64,000 nucleotides of DNA from NCBI RefSeq assembly GCF_964340395.1, contig NC_135565.1:8376742-8440741 (forward strand), given 5' to 3'. Of this stretch, positions 1 through 24,335 are shown one piece after another; position 1 is the first letter of the stretch, and each line of letters starts with the position of its first letter. A program made the position numbers and the translations under genes. The stretch comes from Glandiceps talaboti. Taxonomy: Eukaryota; Hemichordata; Enteropneusta; Spengelidae. The notes under the pieces were generated by a model. It was not told the origin of the DNA. It did no database searches and worked only from the letters and a program-made list of their open reading frames with translations.

Positions 1-158
1 ATTTGTTCATTTGTATGATGTTGTTTAATTTAAGGTATCAAATCATTGTTATAGGTATGCCATGAATAAATAAATAAATAAACAAATAGATAAATAAACC
101 AACAAAGAACCAATTAAACAAATCAATAAATAAATAAGCCGATGAGTCGATCGATCGA

Positions 159-276
159 CCTGTCGGTCGGTCGGTCAGTCAGTCAGTCAGTCAGTCAGTC
201 AGTCAGACAGACAGACAGACAGACAGACAGACACAGTCAGTCAGTCAGTCAGTCAGTCGATCGATCGATCGATCAA
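159..276. repeat. Compound tetranucleotide microsatellite (GGTC/AGTC/AGAC/GATC)
   Basis: Runs of AGTC, then AGAC, then AGTC and GATC units follow each other. The units differ by single substitutions, so the tract looks like one array that drifted in steps. No gene lies here. Confidence 0.9.
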
Positions 277-299
277 TCATTCACCTATCGAACCAAGTA

Positions 300-1480
300 A
301 TCAATCGAATGTTTTGAAAAGTTCAACAAACAACATGCCACACAAAAGTAGATGTGTCTTTTAAACGCGGGAAGATATTCACTCCGCATTTTATGACTAG
401 GAGGTAGTGTCAGGTTATACGTCATTCCCGATGCTTGCCTGGAGTAATTGCTACAGTCTGTTCTAGATAAATCCATTTTAGCACTTAAAGGTCGATGGAA
501 ACTTCACACATGCTTTATAAAAAAGCGGCCTTTCTCAAATTTCCTGTAGTAGGCCTTAAAAGCTAAAGTAAAAGATGCGTAACACTTTTAATAATCTTAC
601 TGTTTCCGTGAAATAAGTGGAGACGAAGATCTTGATATTAAAATCAATCAGGTTGAATAGATTGTCCATGAGACAATTTGATTAATAACACTGATGTTAA
701 TTTATCTCGCAGTAGGTGACAATTTGTTCCAAAATGTGTTGCGGGGTTGCTCGGAGTAAAAGAGAATTCACTGTTAGAAAACGTGGCGTTATTAAACTCA
801 TGGCCATACCAGGATCATGATTCACCCATCCGTTCAATAAAGCTCATTTAGTTTGAATGCAATAATAACTACAACCAATTGTTTTGCCGAAAACTATACC
901 CCGTATATATGTCATTTTTTTCTGTTTCTGAAAACAAGGTGTCTTATTTTGTTCCCCAAGTCGTCATTTAAATCATTTGTATATAAGATAATATACTCGA
1001 CAGGTTATTAGCCGTCATTTTTCCGGGTGCAGAAAAGCCCCTTTCGTCTTACGTACTACAACAGGCCTTGCGGGTGATAACAATTGATTAGTATTCCTTC
1101 AAATATATTAACACGTCTCGAATGACAATATATGTAACACGTCTCGAATGACAATATATTTAGCTGTATCAATATTGAGTTTCTACACTACTTTACGGTT
1201 GCGTGTGGATAATATAAACGAACACAGTACAGAATTCGAAGCATGGGTAGCAAAAGTCAAACAATAATACATTAAACACAGTAACAGTAAATCTACGGGT
1301 TTGTATAGCGACTGGTTGTGTCCTTCCATGAATAAATTAAACTTAAAATGCACATTACAATTGATCATACATATAATACAGCTAGCTTGAGCTAATGCAT
1401 TCCAAATGTCGGTATTGTAAATATTCATCATTAAAACTAAAAGGTAGCGTACATGGTGTAGTTTAACGTTCATGGCCCAT
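300..1480. other. Intergenic stretch, nothing recognised
   Basis: I see no exon-like reading frame, RNA gene or clear element. A short direct repeat (acacgtctcgaatgacaata) occurs twice around 1110-1160. Confidence 0.5.
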
Positions 1481-1486
1481 GATTTA

Positions 1487-1487
<1 letters not shown>

Positions 1488-1551
<64 letters not shown>
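1488..1551. repeat. (AAC)n trinucleotide microsatellite
   Basis: About 21 AAC units without interruption. On the minus strand it reads as a polycysteine frame, which is an artefact. Confidence 0.95.
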
Positions 1552-1682
1552 CATTTTAAATACATCCACAGTTCAGTAAGTAATTAACCAGATTTAAACT
1601 GAATGCCTTCCATAAGGAATGCAAAAATCGTTGCTATAGCTACCATACATGATATACCCGTTTAATGTCAAATATGTAGGAC

Positions 1683-1945
1683 AAACTATAAGAAAGAGAA
1701 GATGAAAATATCATTTTTGAAAAAATTCGTAAAAAATTTAAAATGGCACAGATCAACTTGGCATGAACAAATCTGAATAGTCTCCCCCAAGGAACATGCA
1801 CACCAAATATCGAAGTATTCTGACCGTCGGTTTCCGAGAAGAAGATGAAAATAGAAAAAGTTGACAGACAGACGACAGACTCCGCCGGAAAATCAACCTA
1901 ACCCTTCAGCTTCCATCAGCTGTCGCTGACAGTGGAGCTAAAAAG
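1683..1945. repeat. Probable interspersed repeat, class uncertain
   Basis: An A-rich start leads into a short GACAGACAGACGACAGAC tract followed by a short inverted pair (cagctgtcgctgacag). A GACAGAC tract followed by a unique tail resembles short non-autonomous repeats common in marine invertebrate genomes. This rests on general resemblance, and no second copy lies in this window. Confidence 0.3.
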
Positions 1946-2900
1946 GAGAATAATGAAAATAAATCCTAGAACTAATATTAATAGTATGACTTGCTGCCAA
2001 AGATAACATGGCCAACTTCCACTTTTAAATACTGCCCTACTACAAACGTAATTCATTCATTTAGGGGTGGGAGGGTGGGTGGATTGGCGGGTTAAAAAAT
2101 TCATTTCACTTTGCGTGCGTCAAAATCGCAGTAATTAATTGATTTTTAGTTCATCATAAAACAGAATCACCACAGACATATCGTCATAAACCACAGCCCC
2201 TTTTACGGCACTGTCCAAGACGGCTTCGATATTTCGCAATGTCGCGGAAGAAATAATAGCTCTGGTTTGTGAGAATGCACAGGCAGTGCCATTTGTAATG
2301 TGAAACCGTACAGAAACTATACTACATGCACGAAGCAATGGGCCTTTTATTCTATAATAAACATACTTACAAATAACTTAAGGAACATTCGAGATGTTAC
2401 AAAATACATGAATGACAAAACAATCTTTTGAATGTTCAAACAACCTGGTTTCCTCAACACTTATAATAGTTATCTTATTGTCGATGGCAATATTTCTGAA
2501 ATGATAAAGGTAAATGAAGTGGGATTGTGACATATGAAATCTTAAAAAAAGATAAAAAATGCGTCTGTACTGCAGGCAATAAGTTTATGAACATTTAGGA
2601 CGTATATATAGACTGGGGACGTAACTAGTGAAATGAAGTGTACCATACCTCGTCTTGCTTGCCCCTGTGGTACAACCATGTATACAATAAGAAACAATCT
2701 TGTAATGTAATTGTCTGATGGGACAGTTAATCAATATTGTCAATAATAATTTGAAAATAATTACAGTTCGAATGAACCATTACATGAACCATTAATCGAA
2801 TGAACAATTTTTAATCGAAATCCCGACATTCATCTAAACGAATTTCAGTTGGCAAAGGGTTAATATGGAAAACGCCGTTGTTGGGCCTGAAGGAAAGTAA
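1946..2900. other. Intergenic stretch, nothing recognised
   Basis: No convincing exon or RNA gene on either strand. The minus-strand frame at 2135-2338 has no recognisable domain and no splice context, so I do not call it. Confidence 0.45.
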
Positions 2901-2914
2901 TTCAATGTAGCTTT

Positions 2915-3036
2915 GTGTTTGTTTGTTTGTTTGTTTGTTTGTTTGTTTGTTTGTTTGTTTGTTTGTTTGTTTGTTTGTTTGTTTGTGTCTGTTTGTTTGT
3001 TTATATATTTGTTTGTTTGTTTTTGTTTGTTTGTTT
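2915..3036. repeat. (GTTT)n microsatellite
   Basis: A long run of GTTT units with a few interruptions near its 3' end. Confidence 0.95.
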
Positions 3037-3221
3037 AGCTGCACAGCACCTCAGACATGTGAATAATATCGATTTGTAGGCAGGAGTTGTGTAAATCAGA
3101 CCACCCGCTGTATTCATAGTACCCTTTTTTCAGCTAACGAACTAATAGACTCTAGCACTCCTAAATATGTCCACTACTAAACGTAGAAGTAAACTTGGCA
3201 TGCTTTGGTGTCATACTAGTG

Positions 3222-3561
3222 TTAAAGGGAAACGTCACTCCAGGAAATGAAGGCATGGTCATAAACTACAGGTTCTTGAGAGTCATTTCATGATTTTTTT
3301 ATAACCTACAATTACTAGCGATTTCAGAAATCATCAAGTTGATCTTGTGCCTTTATGTGGTGTCTTTGCCGTGGGATATCGCATCATGGGAGTCAGCATA
3401 ACAAATATGTTCATGGTTAAACAATGAATATTCATGAGAAAGGGTTCACTAGAATGGGAATAAGCACTTAGGAGTCATTTATATTCATTATTTAACCATG
3501 AATATAAATTTTTTGTTGACTTCCATGATTGTCTATTTCCTGGAGTGGTGTTGCCCTTTAA
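3222..3561. mobile_element. MITE with TTAA target-site duplication
   Basis: TTAA at 3222-3225 and 3558-3561 bracket an element of about 332 bp. Its ends are inverted repeats of about 23 bp: the left end reads AGGGAAACGTCACTCCAGG and the right end is its reverse complement with a few mismatches. A second internal inverted pair lies around 3412-3440 and 3482-3510. There is no coding capacity, so it is a non-autonomous DNA transposon. A duplicated TTAA is characteristic of piggyBac-type elements; the superfamily assignment is inference. Confidence 0.75.
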
Positions 3562-3668
3562 GAATATTGACCCAGATGCTTTAAAGTGTCACGACAGATA
3601 TTCGGGAATGACGTAATAGAAGTATCAATTTTACGTCTTTTTTCTCATCTCAAGCTTATAATTTAACT

Positions 3669-3876
3669 GATACTGAAACAGTAACCCCTCCGTTAATACT
3701 GAAACAGTAACCCCTCCATTGATACTGAAACAGTAACCCCTCCGTTAAAACTGAAACAGTAACCCCTCCGTTGATACTGAAACAGTTACCCCTCCGTTCA
3801 TACTGAAACAGTATCCCCTTAGTTGATACTGAAACAGTTACCCCTCCGTTACTGAAACAGTAACCCCTCCATTGAT
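3669..3876. repeat. Minisatellite, about 8 units of 25-26 bp
   Basis: Eight imperfect copies of a unit containing ACTGAAACAGTAACCCCTCC. Units differ by one to four substitutions and by one or two bases in the spacer. No reading frame runs through it. Confidence 0.9.
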
Positions 3877-3879
3877 GTC

Positions 3880-5140
3880 ATGTTAATCTAGGTATTGTCA
3901 TACATTACTTTAAAAAGCCACGGTGATCATTGTGTCTTGGATACATCTCTGCTGTCAATTCTACAAATGGAATAACCGTTAATAAAATAGTTTTATTATT
4001 TGCATTTAAGAAATTCAACGAAGCTATGCAAAGGTCATGTATGACTACGTCGTTTTGTTGATAGACATGCTATGCTTCGGGTATTCACGTTTCTTAAAAG
4101 TTGTGTCACTAACGTCAAAAATGAAGCCCTATATACGTACTGTTAATGTTACATCGTGTACTAGTCATGACTGTTATCGATCAACCTGTCAAATCAGTAT
4201 GTAACACAAAACATCAATTCCAATTTAGTAACAATATCCTGCATTTCAAATAGAGTTGGAAAATACCAGAGTGCATTTAAGGCATTGTATTGTCATGGCA
4301 TCAAATGAATTTGATATAAAAATCGAATTAAAAAAAAATTCCCGCGTTTATTATTGGTGAAATTAGAAATGTCCGAGCCTCTGAGCATTTGCCTTAGGAA
4401 GTAAACTAACTAACTTTGGACGGTATTTAAAGATAGACTTGAGCGTAATATATTTGATATGTCTTGTGTTGCCTTCATTATTGCCTTTACCCAGTGATTT
4501 GTTTGCCCACCCTCCCCCTCCCCTGCCCCTCCCTTCCCCTCCACTTGCCCATGTGAAGACAATTTATAAATCATAGACAATTTTTTTATCATTAAAAAAT
4601 TAAAATACGTAAAATAAGGCAATATTTGCCCACTACCAATACTGATATTGAATTGTTTGTAGGGTTGTCATTTTACTTAACAATTAATCGTAAGAGGCAG
4701 GGATGGGGTTGGGGATGGGTTGGAGTGAACATGACAGAATATATACTTTTGAATGAATCTTTATAGGCCATAACCACAGAAAGAAAAACCTCAAAATGTT
4801 CAGTCCCAGTTTTGTAATATTGCATTATCTACCGTATATGTGTTGGGATGTATTTAAACAGCCTTAGAACTCTTTCGGGATTAGTCACACTCCATCCAAT
4901 TACTTTAGAATCATAATATCATGTGACCGGCTGTGAATGTGAATGTCTATGTGAATATTAAACACGACTTGTTGAACACTTTAAATCGTCAAATTATCAC
5001 CAGAATGCGAGGCGTCATATTAGTAGGAAATACTACTCGATGCAAATTCACCTTGGTGTGTTTCCTTTATATACCCTTGTCACAATTCATAATGCTTATG
5101 TTATTCAGCAAAGCCATCCTTATCTTAATTTATTACTTGC
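3880..5140. other. Intergenic stretch upstream of the receptor gene
   Basis: No gene recognised. A C-rich/G-rich patch lies at 4500-4550. The receptor promoter or a 5' untranslated exon may lie here, because a good splice acceptor (attttcag) ends at 5148. Confidence 0.45.
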
Positions 5141-5272
5141 ATTTTCAGACCATCAAGTTGCGCCGAAACCATATATTATATATTCAACTTGTTCTCACGC
5201 CCAGAAGCACCAAGAGTGACGAAAGAACTTCCATCAGATTGTACGAGAAAAGGAAAATTGATTCTACAAAAC

Positions 5273-6271
5273 ATGGCTGACAACAGTACGGAAGACAATG
5301 CGCCCTCTACGTCCAGCAGAGAGATTTACATGAACGTGCTATACGCAACAGTCGGCGGTATCGGCGTTGTCGGCAATCTCTTCGTTTGTTTTGTACTTGT
5401 TCGGGTACCTCGTTTGCAAACAATCACAAATTTATTTCTTGTTAACCAGTCCATTGTAGACATGTCCAGTTCAATTTTGTTCTTACTTTTGAAGTTCAGT
5501 CCAATTAGTATGCCTTCTACGGGCATAACTGCACAACTATATTGTAAATTTTGGTTTTCAGAGTTTTTCATGTGGATGTTATTTCTTACCTCCACTGCCA
5601 ATCTAGCAGCTGTGACGATAGAGCGATATCTCGCGATTTGTCACCCAATATTCCATCGTAATAAGTACAATAAGAAGAAAGCTAAGATTATAATAGCCGT
5701 TGGATGGATTTGGGGTTTTCCAATAGAGTTGTTGTGGGGATTACCATTTTACCACACAGGAGAAACATGTGTCTATCGATTCATTAGTGTCGGTTATAAC
5801 CTGTTCAGTGGTTGCGTAGTTTTTTTTGTGAGTTGGTTGCTACCCTTGCTGTTAATGGCGTTTTGCTATACTGGTATTATAGTCACGCTGAAGAAAAACA
5901 AAGTAAACACTACTGCGACCGCTGATGGCAACCCTTCAACAAGCAACCGCCAGAAGTCCATACAAAAAGCGCAGAAGAATGTTGTGAAGACATTGTTTAC
6001 TGTTTGTTTGACGTACGCATTGTGTTGGGGACCTAATGAAATCGCATTACTATACTTCAACCTTGGAGGTTATCTCGATTTTACCAGTAATTTTTACTAT
6101 TTCTCTGTCGCCCTAGTGTTCTGTAACATGTGTGTGAATCCCTTCATCTACGCCTTTCAGTACGAACAGTTCCGTAAAAGCATTCCTGTCGCGTTTGGTT
6201 TTAAAGGTAGTATGGCAAACCAAACTGATACGACTAACGATAATAGTAGAACTGTCTCGGGATCAGTCTAG
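5273..6271 (+). CDS. Rhodopsin-class (class A) G-protein-coupled receptor
   Basis: A 332-residue seven-helix receptor in one exon, expected in the plasma membrane coupling to heterotrimeric G proteins. The start is the first ATG in frame (MADNSTED; one N-glycosylation site, NST, at residues 4-6). Helices are at about 21-43, 53-74, 92-114, 137-158, 172-203, 238-261 and 275-298. Class A landmarks are present: GN in helix 1 (34-35), VD in helix 2, Cys91 and Cys166 for the extracellular disulphide, ERY (117-119) as the DRY motif, Trp145, Pro191, CWGP (251-254) and NPFIY (289-293). The third loop is short and basic, and the tail is about 34 residues. The overall look is that of small peptide receptors (galanin/somatostatin-like group), but no aminergic Asp in helix 3 is evident and the ligand cannot be named. 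The frame is open upstream to a good acceptor at 5148, so a 5' untranslated exon is likely. Confidence 0.85.
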   Translation: MADNSTEDNAPSTSSREIYMNVLYATVGGIGVVGNLFVCFVLVRVPRLQTITNLFLVNQSIVDMSSSILFLLLKFSPISMPSTGITAQLYCKFWFSEFFMWMLFLTSTANLAAVTIERYLAICHPIFHRNKYNKKKAKIIIAVGWIWGFPIELLWGLPFYHTGETCVYRFISVGYNLFSGCVVFFVSWLLPLLLMAFCYTGIIVTLKKNKVNTTATADGNPSTSNRQKSIQKAQKNVVKTLFTVCLTYALCWGPNEIALLYFNLGGYLDFTSNFYYFSVALVFCNMCVNPFIYAFQYEQFRKSIPVAFGFKGSMANQTDTTNDNSRTVSGSV

Positions 6272-7000
6272 AACAAAACCTAATATATTGATGTCCTCTT
6301 TAGTGAAAAAATAATGATTTCAAATGAACGTCATAACCTAATATACTGTCATTTTTATTACTAGTCTGTACAGAGACAACAATTGTAGATGTATCACCTT
6401 TCATCTCTCTGTATGCATGCTGTAGTGAATTCAATACATCTTGACAAATAATCAAATTCCCCCACGTTATTATCGAATTTGACGGAATTAGAATTTGACA
6501 CTGTTGAACATTTCCAACTATAATATTATAAGAAAATCGTAAAAATCGACCACGATTCTAAAACTATGACAATTAATCAGGAGTCAGGTCAATTATTCCC
6601 TGTAGCGAACGACAATGTCGTATAGTCACGATCGTTATATGAACAAAAAACACTTTTGTTTCGTCAGTGCTATACACAAATATCAGCTTTTCTCAACTAC
6701 CACCTATTTTAAGTTAGCGTTGACTAGCTCTGTTTGATAAGCAATGCAGAAGCTACAAATTATATGTACTGGGTGATAACAAGATCACATTTATTGCTTC
6801 ATTTTGTCTAAATGAAATAGACCACTTAAACCACACACAAAAAAGGTTTTACTTGGCTGTGGTTAAACACACTATAACGAGAGGCAGACACTCCATTTTT
6901 TGCGGATGATGTTCACATTATGGTGCCATAGTTTATTGCATTTAGGCAAATGTTGCAAGAATCTGTATTCATTCAATCTTACGGTAACGTGTGTAGTTTT
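6272..7000. other. 3' flank of the receptor gene
   Basis: No further gene seen. AT-rich sequence, with no canonical AATAAA close to the receptor stop. Confidence 0.4.
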
Positions 7001-7002
7001 TT

Positions 7003-7445
7003 GTATTGGTTTCTATGTAATTGGGCCAGTGGACACTAACATGAGATGGGTTGTACATGTACCCTTATCATAAACGAACAATTGACAAATATCTCAAATT
7101 AAAATCAATTCTCTATGTTTACATTTTTTAAAGCGATAGCTAGGGAAACAATTCAAATTAACTAAATGGTTTATATTATGAAAATTGAGAAGTCTAATTT
7201 GGAAACAAAATATTTACATTTACTTCCATATTATGAAAATTGAGAAGTCTAAATTTGGAAAAAAAATGTTTACATTTTATACTTCCAATACAAAATGAAT
7301 ATCTATTGTTATATTGTATTTGTTGATTGTCAATGTAGCATGTTTGTTATTGGTTTCTATGTAGCTGGGATTGGGCCAGTAGACACTAACATGGGATGGG
7401 CTGTACATGTGTCCTTGTCATGAACAATTGACCAATATGCTACAT
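7003..7445. repeat. Nested direct duplications
   Basis: A segment of about 95 bp starting ttggtttctatgtaattggg (7006-7100) recurs at 7350-7445. Between them a unit of about 55 bp beginning tattatgaaaattgagaagt is repeated in tandem (7172-7225 and 7228-7290). Confidence 0.8.
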
Positions 7446-7464
7446 GAAACCTAGGGTAAATAGG

Positions 7465-7545
7465 AGCTACAAATTGAGGTCACTATGGGTCACTAGTCCA
7501 TGCCACGTGACATGATCTAAGCCAATTAAGAAAAGGCTGTGTGAA
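7465..7545 (+). repeat. Stray copy of kinase intron 2 sequence
   Basis: The segment closely matches the segment before exon 3 in the kinase copies (for example 12095-12165 in copy 1): caaattgaggtcactatg, then tagtccat.ccacgtga, then atctaagccaat. No exon 2 or exon 3 accompanies it. It is either a remnant of a lost upstream gene unit or a dispersed repeat that also sits in intron 2. Confidence 0.6.
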
Positions 7546-7822
7546 AACTAAGTTTTACAAAGTTATTATAATCATTGTATGACCAGTTTTATTAGATGTA
7601 CATTCTATTTCATATATCAGACATGTATATATCTTTCGCATATTAAATTGACTTTACTATTTTAACATTCAAGCACACATTATGTTAAATTGTACAGGTG
7701 ACTGTGTATTTTAAATAAAGAGAAAGTTTTCAGTAATAATTGCGTTGTTATATTAATATAAAAGGTAAAAGGAGAGAAGCTCTGGCAAAATCTGTCTCTG
7801 TCTTTCTGTTTCGTTATATCTG

Positions 7823-8012
<190 letters not shown>

Positions 8013-8235
8013 CAAAATGGTTCGCTGAACTGGCATTTTAAAATAAACAATATAACTAGAATCGTATTTTTGGGAATGCTGATTCCTGTATGGCAAGTGT
8101 TATATCCTGACGTTTAATAGTTGTTTGTTTTCAGATACTGGCCCTTGACCATCGATTTTCAAACTTCATATAATTACAAATTTGTAATACACAGAATTCA
8201 TTGTAGAGGCAGAATTTATTGTAGAGGCAGATGTA

Positions 8236-8237
<2 letters not shown>

Positions 8238-8266
<29 letters not shown>

Positions 8267-8335
8267 TGTATGTATGTATGTATGTATGTATGTATGTATG
8301 TATGTATGTATGTATGTATGTATGTGTGTGTGTGT

Positions 8336-8375
<40 letters not shown>

Positions 8376-8438
8376 ATGTATGTATGTATGTATGTATGTA
8401 TGTATGTATGTATGTATGTATGTATGTATGTATGTATG
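8238..8438. repeat. (ATGT)n / (GT)n / (ATGT)n microsatellite
   Basis: Two long ATGT arrays flank a GT-rich core at about 8323-8358. Confidence 0.95.
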
Positions 8439-9002
8439 ATTCAATGTTAACGTTTAGTCTGAAATAAGGCTTCAAGACACTATAGCCGTTAAATGTTTGG
8501 TGAAGTCCAACATTCTCTAATATTTTATACCAGATTGTATTATAAGAGTTTGAGACAGACAGATGTTAATTGAAGTCAACATGAATTATGAATTGAATGA
8601 ATTAAGTTGGCTCGCGGATAATAATAATTTAAACAGAATGAACACTATACACCATATGAACCTGATTCGAAAAACTTTTAACGAAATGGTCGAGGCCACT
8701 TTGCACGTTACTACTAGACAAAACTTTAACATTTGGAAAATCAGTCGTGTGATGGCGTCATTACCATTGATTAAGATACTGAACATGTCCCAAAAAACAA
8801 ACATATCTGATAACATTATGGTCCAAAATATGTGAGGGGAGTGAGGGTCATTTTTATTAGGGAAAGGAAATTGCTGGAGGGCCACTTTTTAAAAGATGGA
8901 ATCTGGTCACATTTTACATAATACACCTGGCTTCGTCCCCATTCTAGTAATTACTGAAGTCTCCTTAACTTGACTGAAATAAATCGTCATGTTATTTAGT
9001 TA

Positions 9003-9011
9003 GAGGGCGTG
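9003..9011 (+). promoter_or_regulatory. GAGGGCGTG box, copy 1
   Basis: GC-box/CACCC-like element (GAGGGCGTG) 29 bp before the copy 1 ATG. The same box lies 43-45 bp before the first-exon ATG of every other copy. Confidence 0.45.
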
Positions 9012-9031
9012 TTTCCTAACGAACTCGGACT

Positions 9032-15789
<6,758 letters not shown>

Positions 15790-15884
15790 ATCATGACTGA
15801 TATTGATGAATTTAAAATAACACGAAATACTGACAAAATCCAAAAACAGGCCATCTGATGACAAAAGGCTTGACAGTGCCTTCA

Positions 15885-15890
15885 AATAAA
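15885..15890 (+). terminator. Poly(A) signal AATAAA, copy 1
   Basis: AATAAA lies 96 bp after the stop of copy 1. The aligned position in copy 2 is GATAAA, and copies 3-5 have no related hexamer there. Confidence 0.6.
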
Positions 15891-16017
15891 GTCCTGCACC
15901 TTTTTTGTTAGTTATGACGACTAGCGCCAAATACTGATGAATGAAAAGTTCATGCTAAGGATGTTAAGGCTGTATTCCTGGCCTGGAAACTAACGAGTAA
16001 TAGGGCTCTGTTTGTCC

Positions 16018-16190
16018 ATACATACATACATACATACATACATACGTACATACGTACATACGTACATACGTACATACATACGTACATACGTACATACGTA
16101 CATACGTACATACATACATACATACATATACATACATACATACATACATACATACATACATACATACATACATACATACGTACATACATA
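16018..16190. repeat. (CATA)n/(CGTA)n microsatellite downstream of copy 1
   Basis: Begins about 230 bp after the stop. Arrays of the same type begin 230-263 bp after the stops of copies 2, 4 and 5. Confidence 0.95.
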
Positions 16191-16886
16191 TCTTAATACC
16201 AGTCTTAGATTTGTGTCGTATAACCCAAGTTTTCGGCACTTTTGTGCAAGTCATAGAGCAACGTGAGTTCGGGTTTGGTTTTTATAAGCCATTAATAAAA
16301 TTACTACATAAAAATGCTTACTTTTGCTCTTAATTATTTCTATTTCCTATGTGAGGGGAAATTATTGAATGACTCTAGAGAACCCCAAGTTTATGCAAAA
16401 AAGTGTTATTTCGTATATAAGTATATAGCCATATAATTAATTTGTAGAGGATTCCCAAGATAAGATAAGATAATATTTACTTGAGGGCCTGAATGAGAAG
16501 AAGGGTTTCATTTACTTTAGTACTGTAACACTTATTTGAGCTACCTTGATTAACTATATTTTGTTATTACTGAGAAAGTTGACACAAACGTTTGGAAATT
16601 TCGTCGTGTGGTGGCGTCCTTACCATTGATTATGAGATTAATTTTGTCCCTTGTCTTGTTCAACAGCATTTTGTGCCAAGTTGTTATTTTACAAAAGTAT
16701 TTCAACAAGGGGAGGTTCATATTTTAGAGAATGAAAAATGCAGGAAGGCTCCTTTTTAGACAATTGAATGGGGTAACATTTTATAAAACAGACCAGGCTT
16801 TACTTCCCCCTCCCTTCTTGCAATGACTGAAGTCTCCCTTACCTTGGGTGAAATAAATAGCTGTTCTTGATAGTGAGCTGAATTTT

Positions 16887-16895
16887 GAGAGCGTG
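16887..16895 (+). promoter_or_regulatory. GAGAGCGTG box, copy 2
   Basis: Counterpart of the GAGGGCGTG box, 44 bp before the copy 2 ATG. Confidence 0.35.
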
Positions 16896-16930
16896 TATTG
16901 GTTCCTATCAATCTCGCTTTCAGGGCCACT

Positions 16931-23101
<6,171 letters not shown>

Positions 23102-23199
23102 ATCATGACTGATTCTGTTGAAGTTAAAAGAACACGAAATATCGACAAAATCCAAAGCCAGGTTATCTGATGATCACAAAAGATTGGACAGTGCCTTTA

Positions 23200-23205
23200 G
23201 ATAAA
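23200..23205 (+). terminator. Variant poly(A) hexamer GATAAA, copy 2
   Basis: Aligns with the AATAAA of copy 1, about 99 bp after the stop. One substitution weakens it. Confidence 0.35.
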
Positions 23206-23363
23206 CTCCTACACTTTTTGTTAATTATTCCGACTAGTGTCAAGAATTGAAATTCAAACTGCATGCTAAGGATGTAACGGCTGTATTGCTGAGAAGGGGA
23301 TGTAAAGGCGGCATTGCTGAGCTGGAGACTAATGAGTTGTGTGTTCCGTCTGTCCCAATACCT

Positions 23364-23387
23364 ACATACATACATACATACATACAT

Positions 23388-23436
<49 letters not shown>

Positions 23437-23440
23437 TACA

Positions 23441-23471
<31 letters not shown>

Positions 23472-23604
23472 TACATACACACATGCATACATACATACAT
23501 ACATACATACACACATACATACATACATACACACATACATACATACATAAACAAATACTACACACACACATACATACATACATACATCCATCCATCCATC
23601 CATC

Positions 23605-23649
<45 letters not shown>

Positions 23650-23660
23650 GCGCGCGCACA
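23364..23660. repeat. (CATA)n/(CA)n microsatellite downstream of copy 2
   Basis: Alternating CATA and CA arrays with a CATC block near 23587 and a CG-rich end at 23647-23657. Confidence 0.95.
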
Positions 23661-24138
23661 CATACATTTACAGAAAACATCGGATTGTATATATGTTGTA
23701 TCTTAATACTAGTCTGAGATTTTAGTCACTCCAAACTGTATAAACTCAGCTTGTGCGTGCAAATCAAAGAGAACAATATGGGTTCGGCTCTGGTTCTCGT
23801 AAGCCATTAATTAAATATTGAATACATCAAAAATGCATACTCATAACTAAGCGGAATTTTATATGAAGGAAATACATAGTTAGGAATCATGACTATATAA
23901 TGTTCTTCTATTCCACATTTATGGCTGCTAAGAACTATGATGCAACAGGGTATCGCTGACAGAAGAAGAAAGCTACAAAAAAAATTCATTTTGGTGATTT
24001 CTCAGCTGGCAATCGAGTTATGTGAAATCATGAAATGACTTTACAGACTCCCAATTTGAAAAAAATACTGTTATTTCCTTGAGTGGTTTTCCTATTTTAA
24101 GCGAAATTGATAGCCACATAATAAATTTGTATAGGATT

Positions 24139-24335
24139 CTCAAATGGACATAAAACACAATCATCTTTTACTTAATATATTTTGTCCTCCGTTTATTATA
24201 TTTTGAGCAATTTGGAGTAATGTATGTATAAAACGAAAGTTAACTATTTTTTGTCCGAGAGGGCGTGGGTTTACCGTCACTCATGTGCGGACTGTCACCG
24301 AGTGGGCGACCTTTACCAAGCTGAGGACAGTACAT
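24139..24335 (+). pseudogene. Decayed alternative first exon and promoter upstream of copy 3
   Basis: This segment aligns with 57015-57215 upstream of and into the orphan first exon. It keeps the GAGGGCGTG box (24259-24267) and then GGGCGACCTTTACCAAGCTG, matching the coding start at 57174. The two ATG codons are replaced (GAGTGG) and the rest of the exon is overwritten by an AAGAT microsatellite. Copy 2 lacks the segment, with flanks joined at about 16456. It is a relic of a second first exon. Confidence 0.65.

Noticed and set aside
160-280. CRISPR-like array from regularly repeated short units
   Set aside because: Units are contiguous tetranucleotides without spacers, in animal DNA.
1183-1569. 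Minus-strand polycysteine frame of 128 residues
   Set aside because: Produced by the (AAC)n tract; the rest has no recognisable domain.
5189-5272. N-terminal extension of the receptor from 5189
   Set aside because: Position 5189 is TTG, not ATG. The first ATG in frame is 5273, in good context and followed by an N-glycosylation site.
4933-5280. 115-residue plus-strand frame overlapping the receptor start
   Set aside because: Different frame from the receptor and no domain; it runs through a probable 5' flank and acceptor.
8131-8475. Long frames of repeating YVCM or IHTY on both strands (here and at 14044-14520, 21434-22002, 23163-23725, 25781-26086, 42198-42839, 52639-52926, 55334-55682)
   Set aside because: They are ATGT/CATA microsatellites read in any frame. 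The unit has no stop, so open frames arise on both strands by chance.
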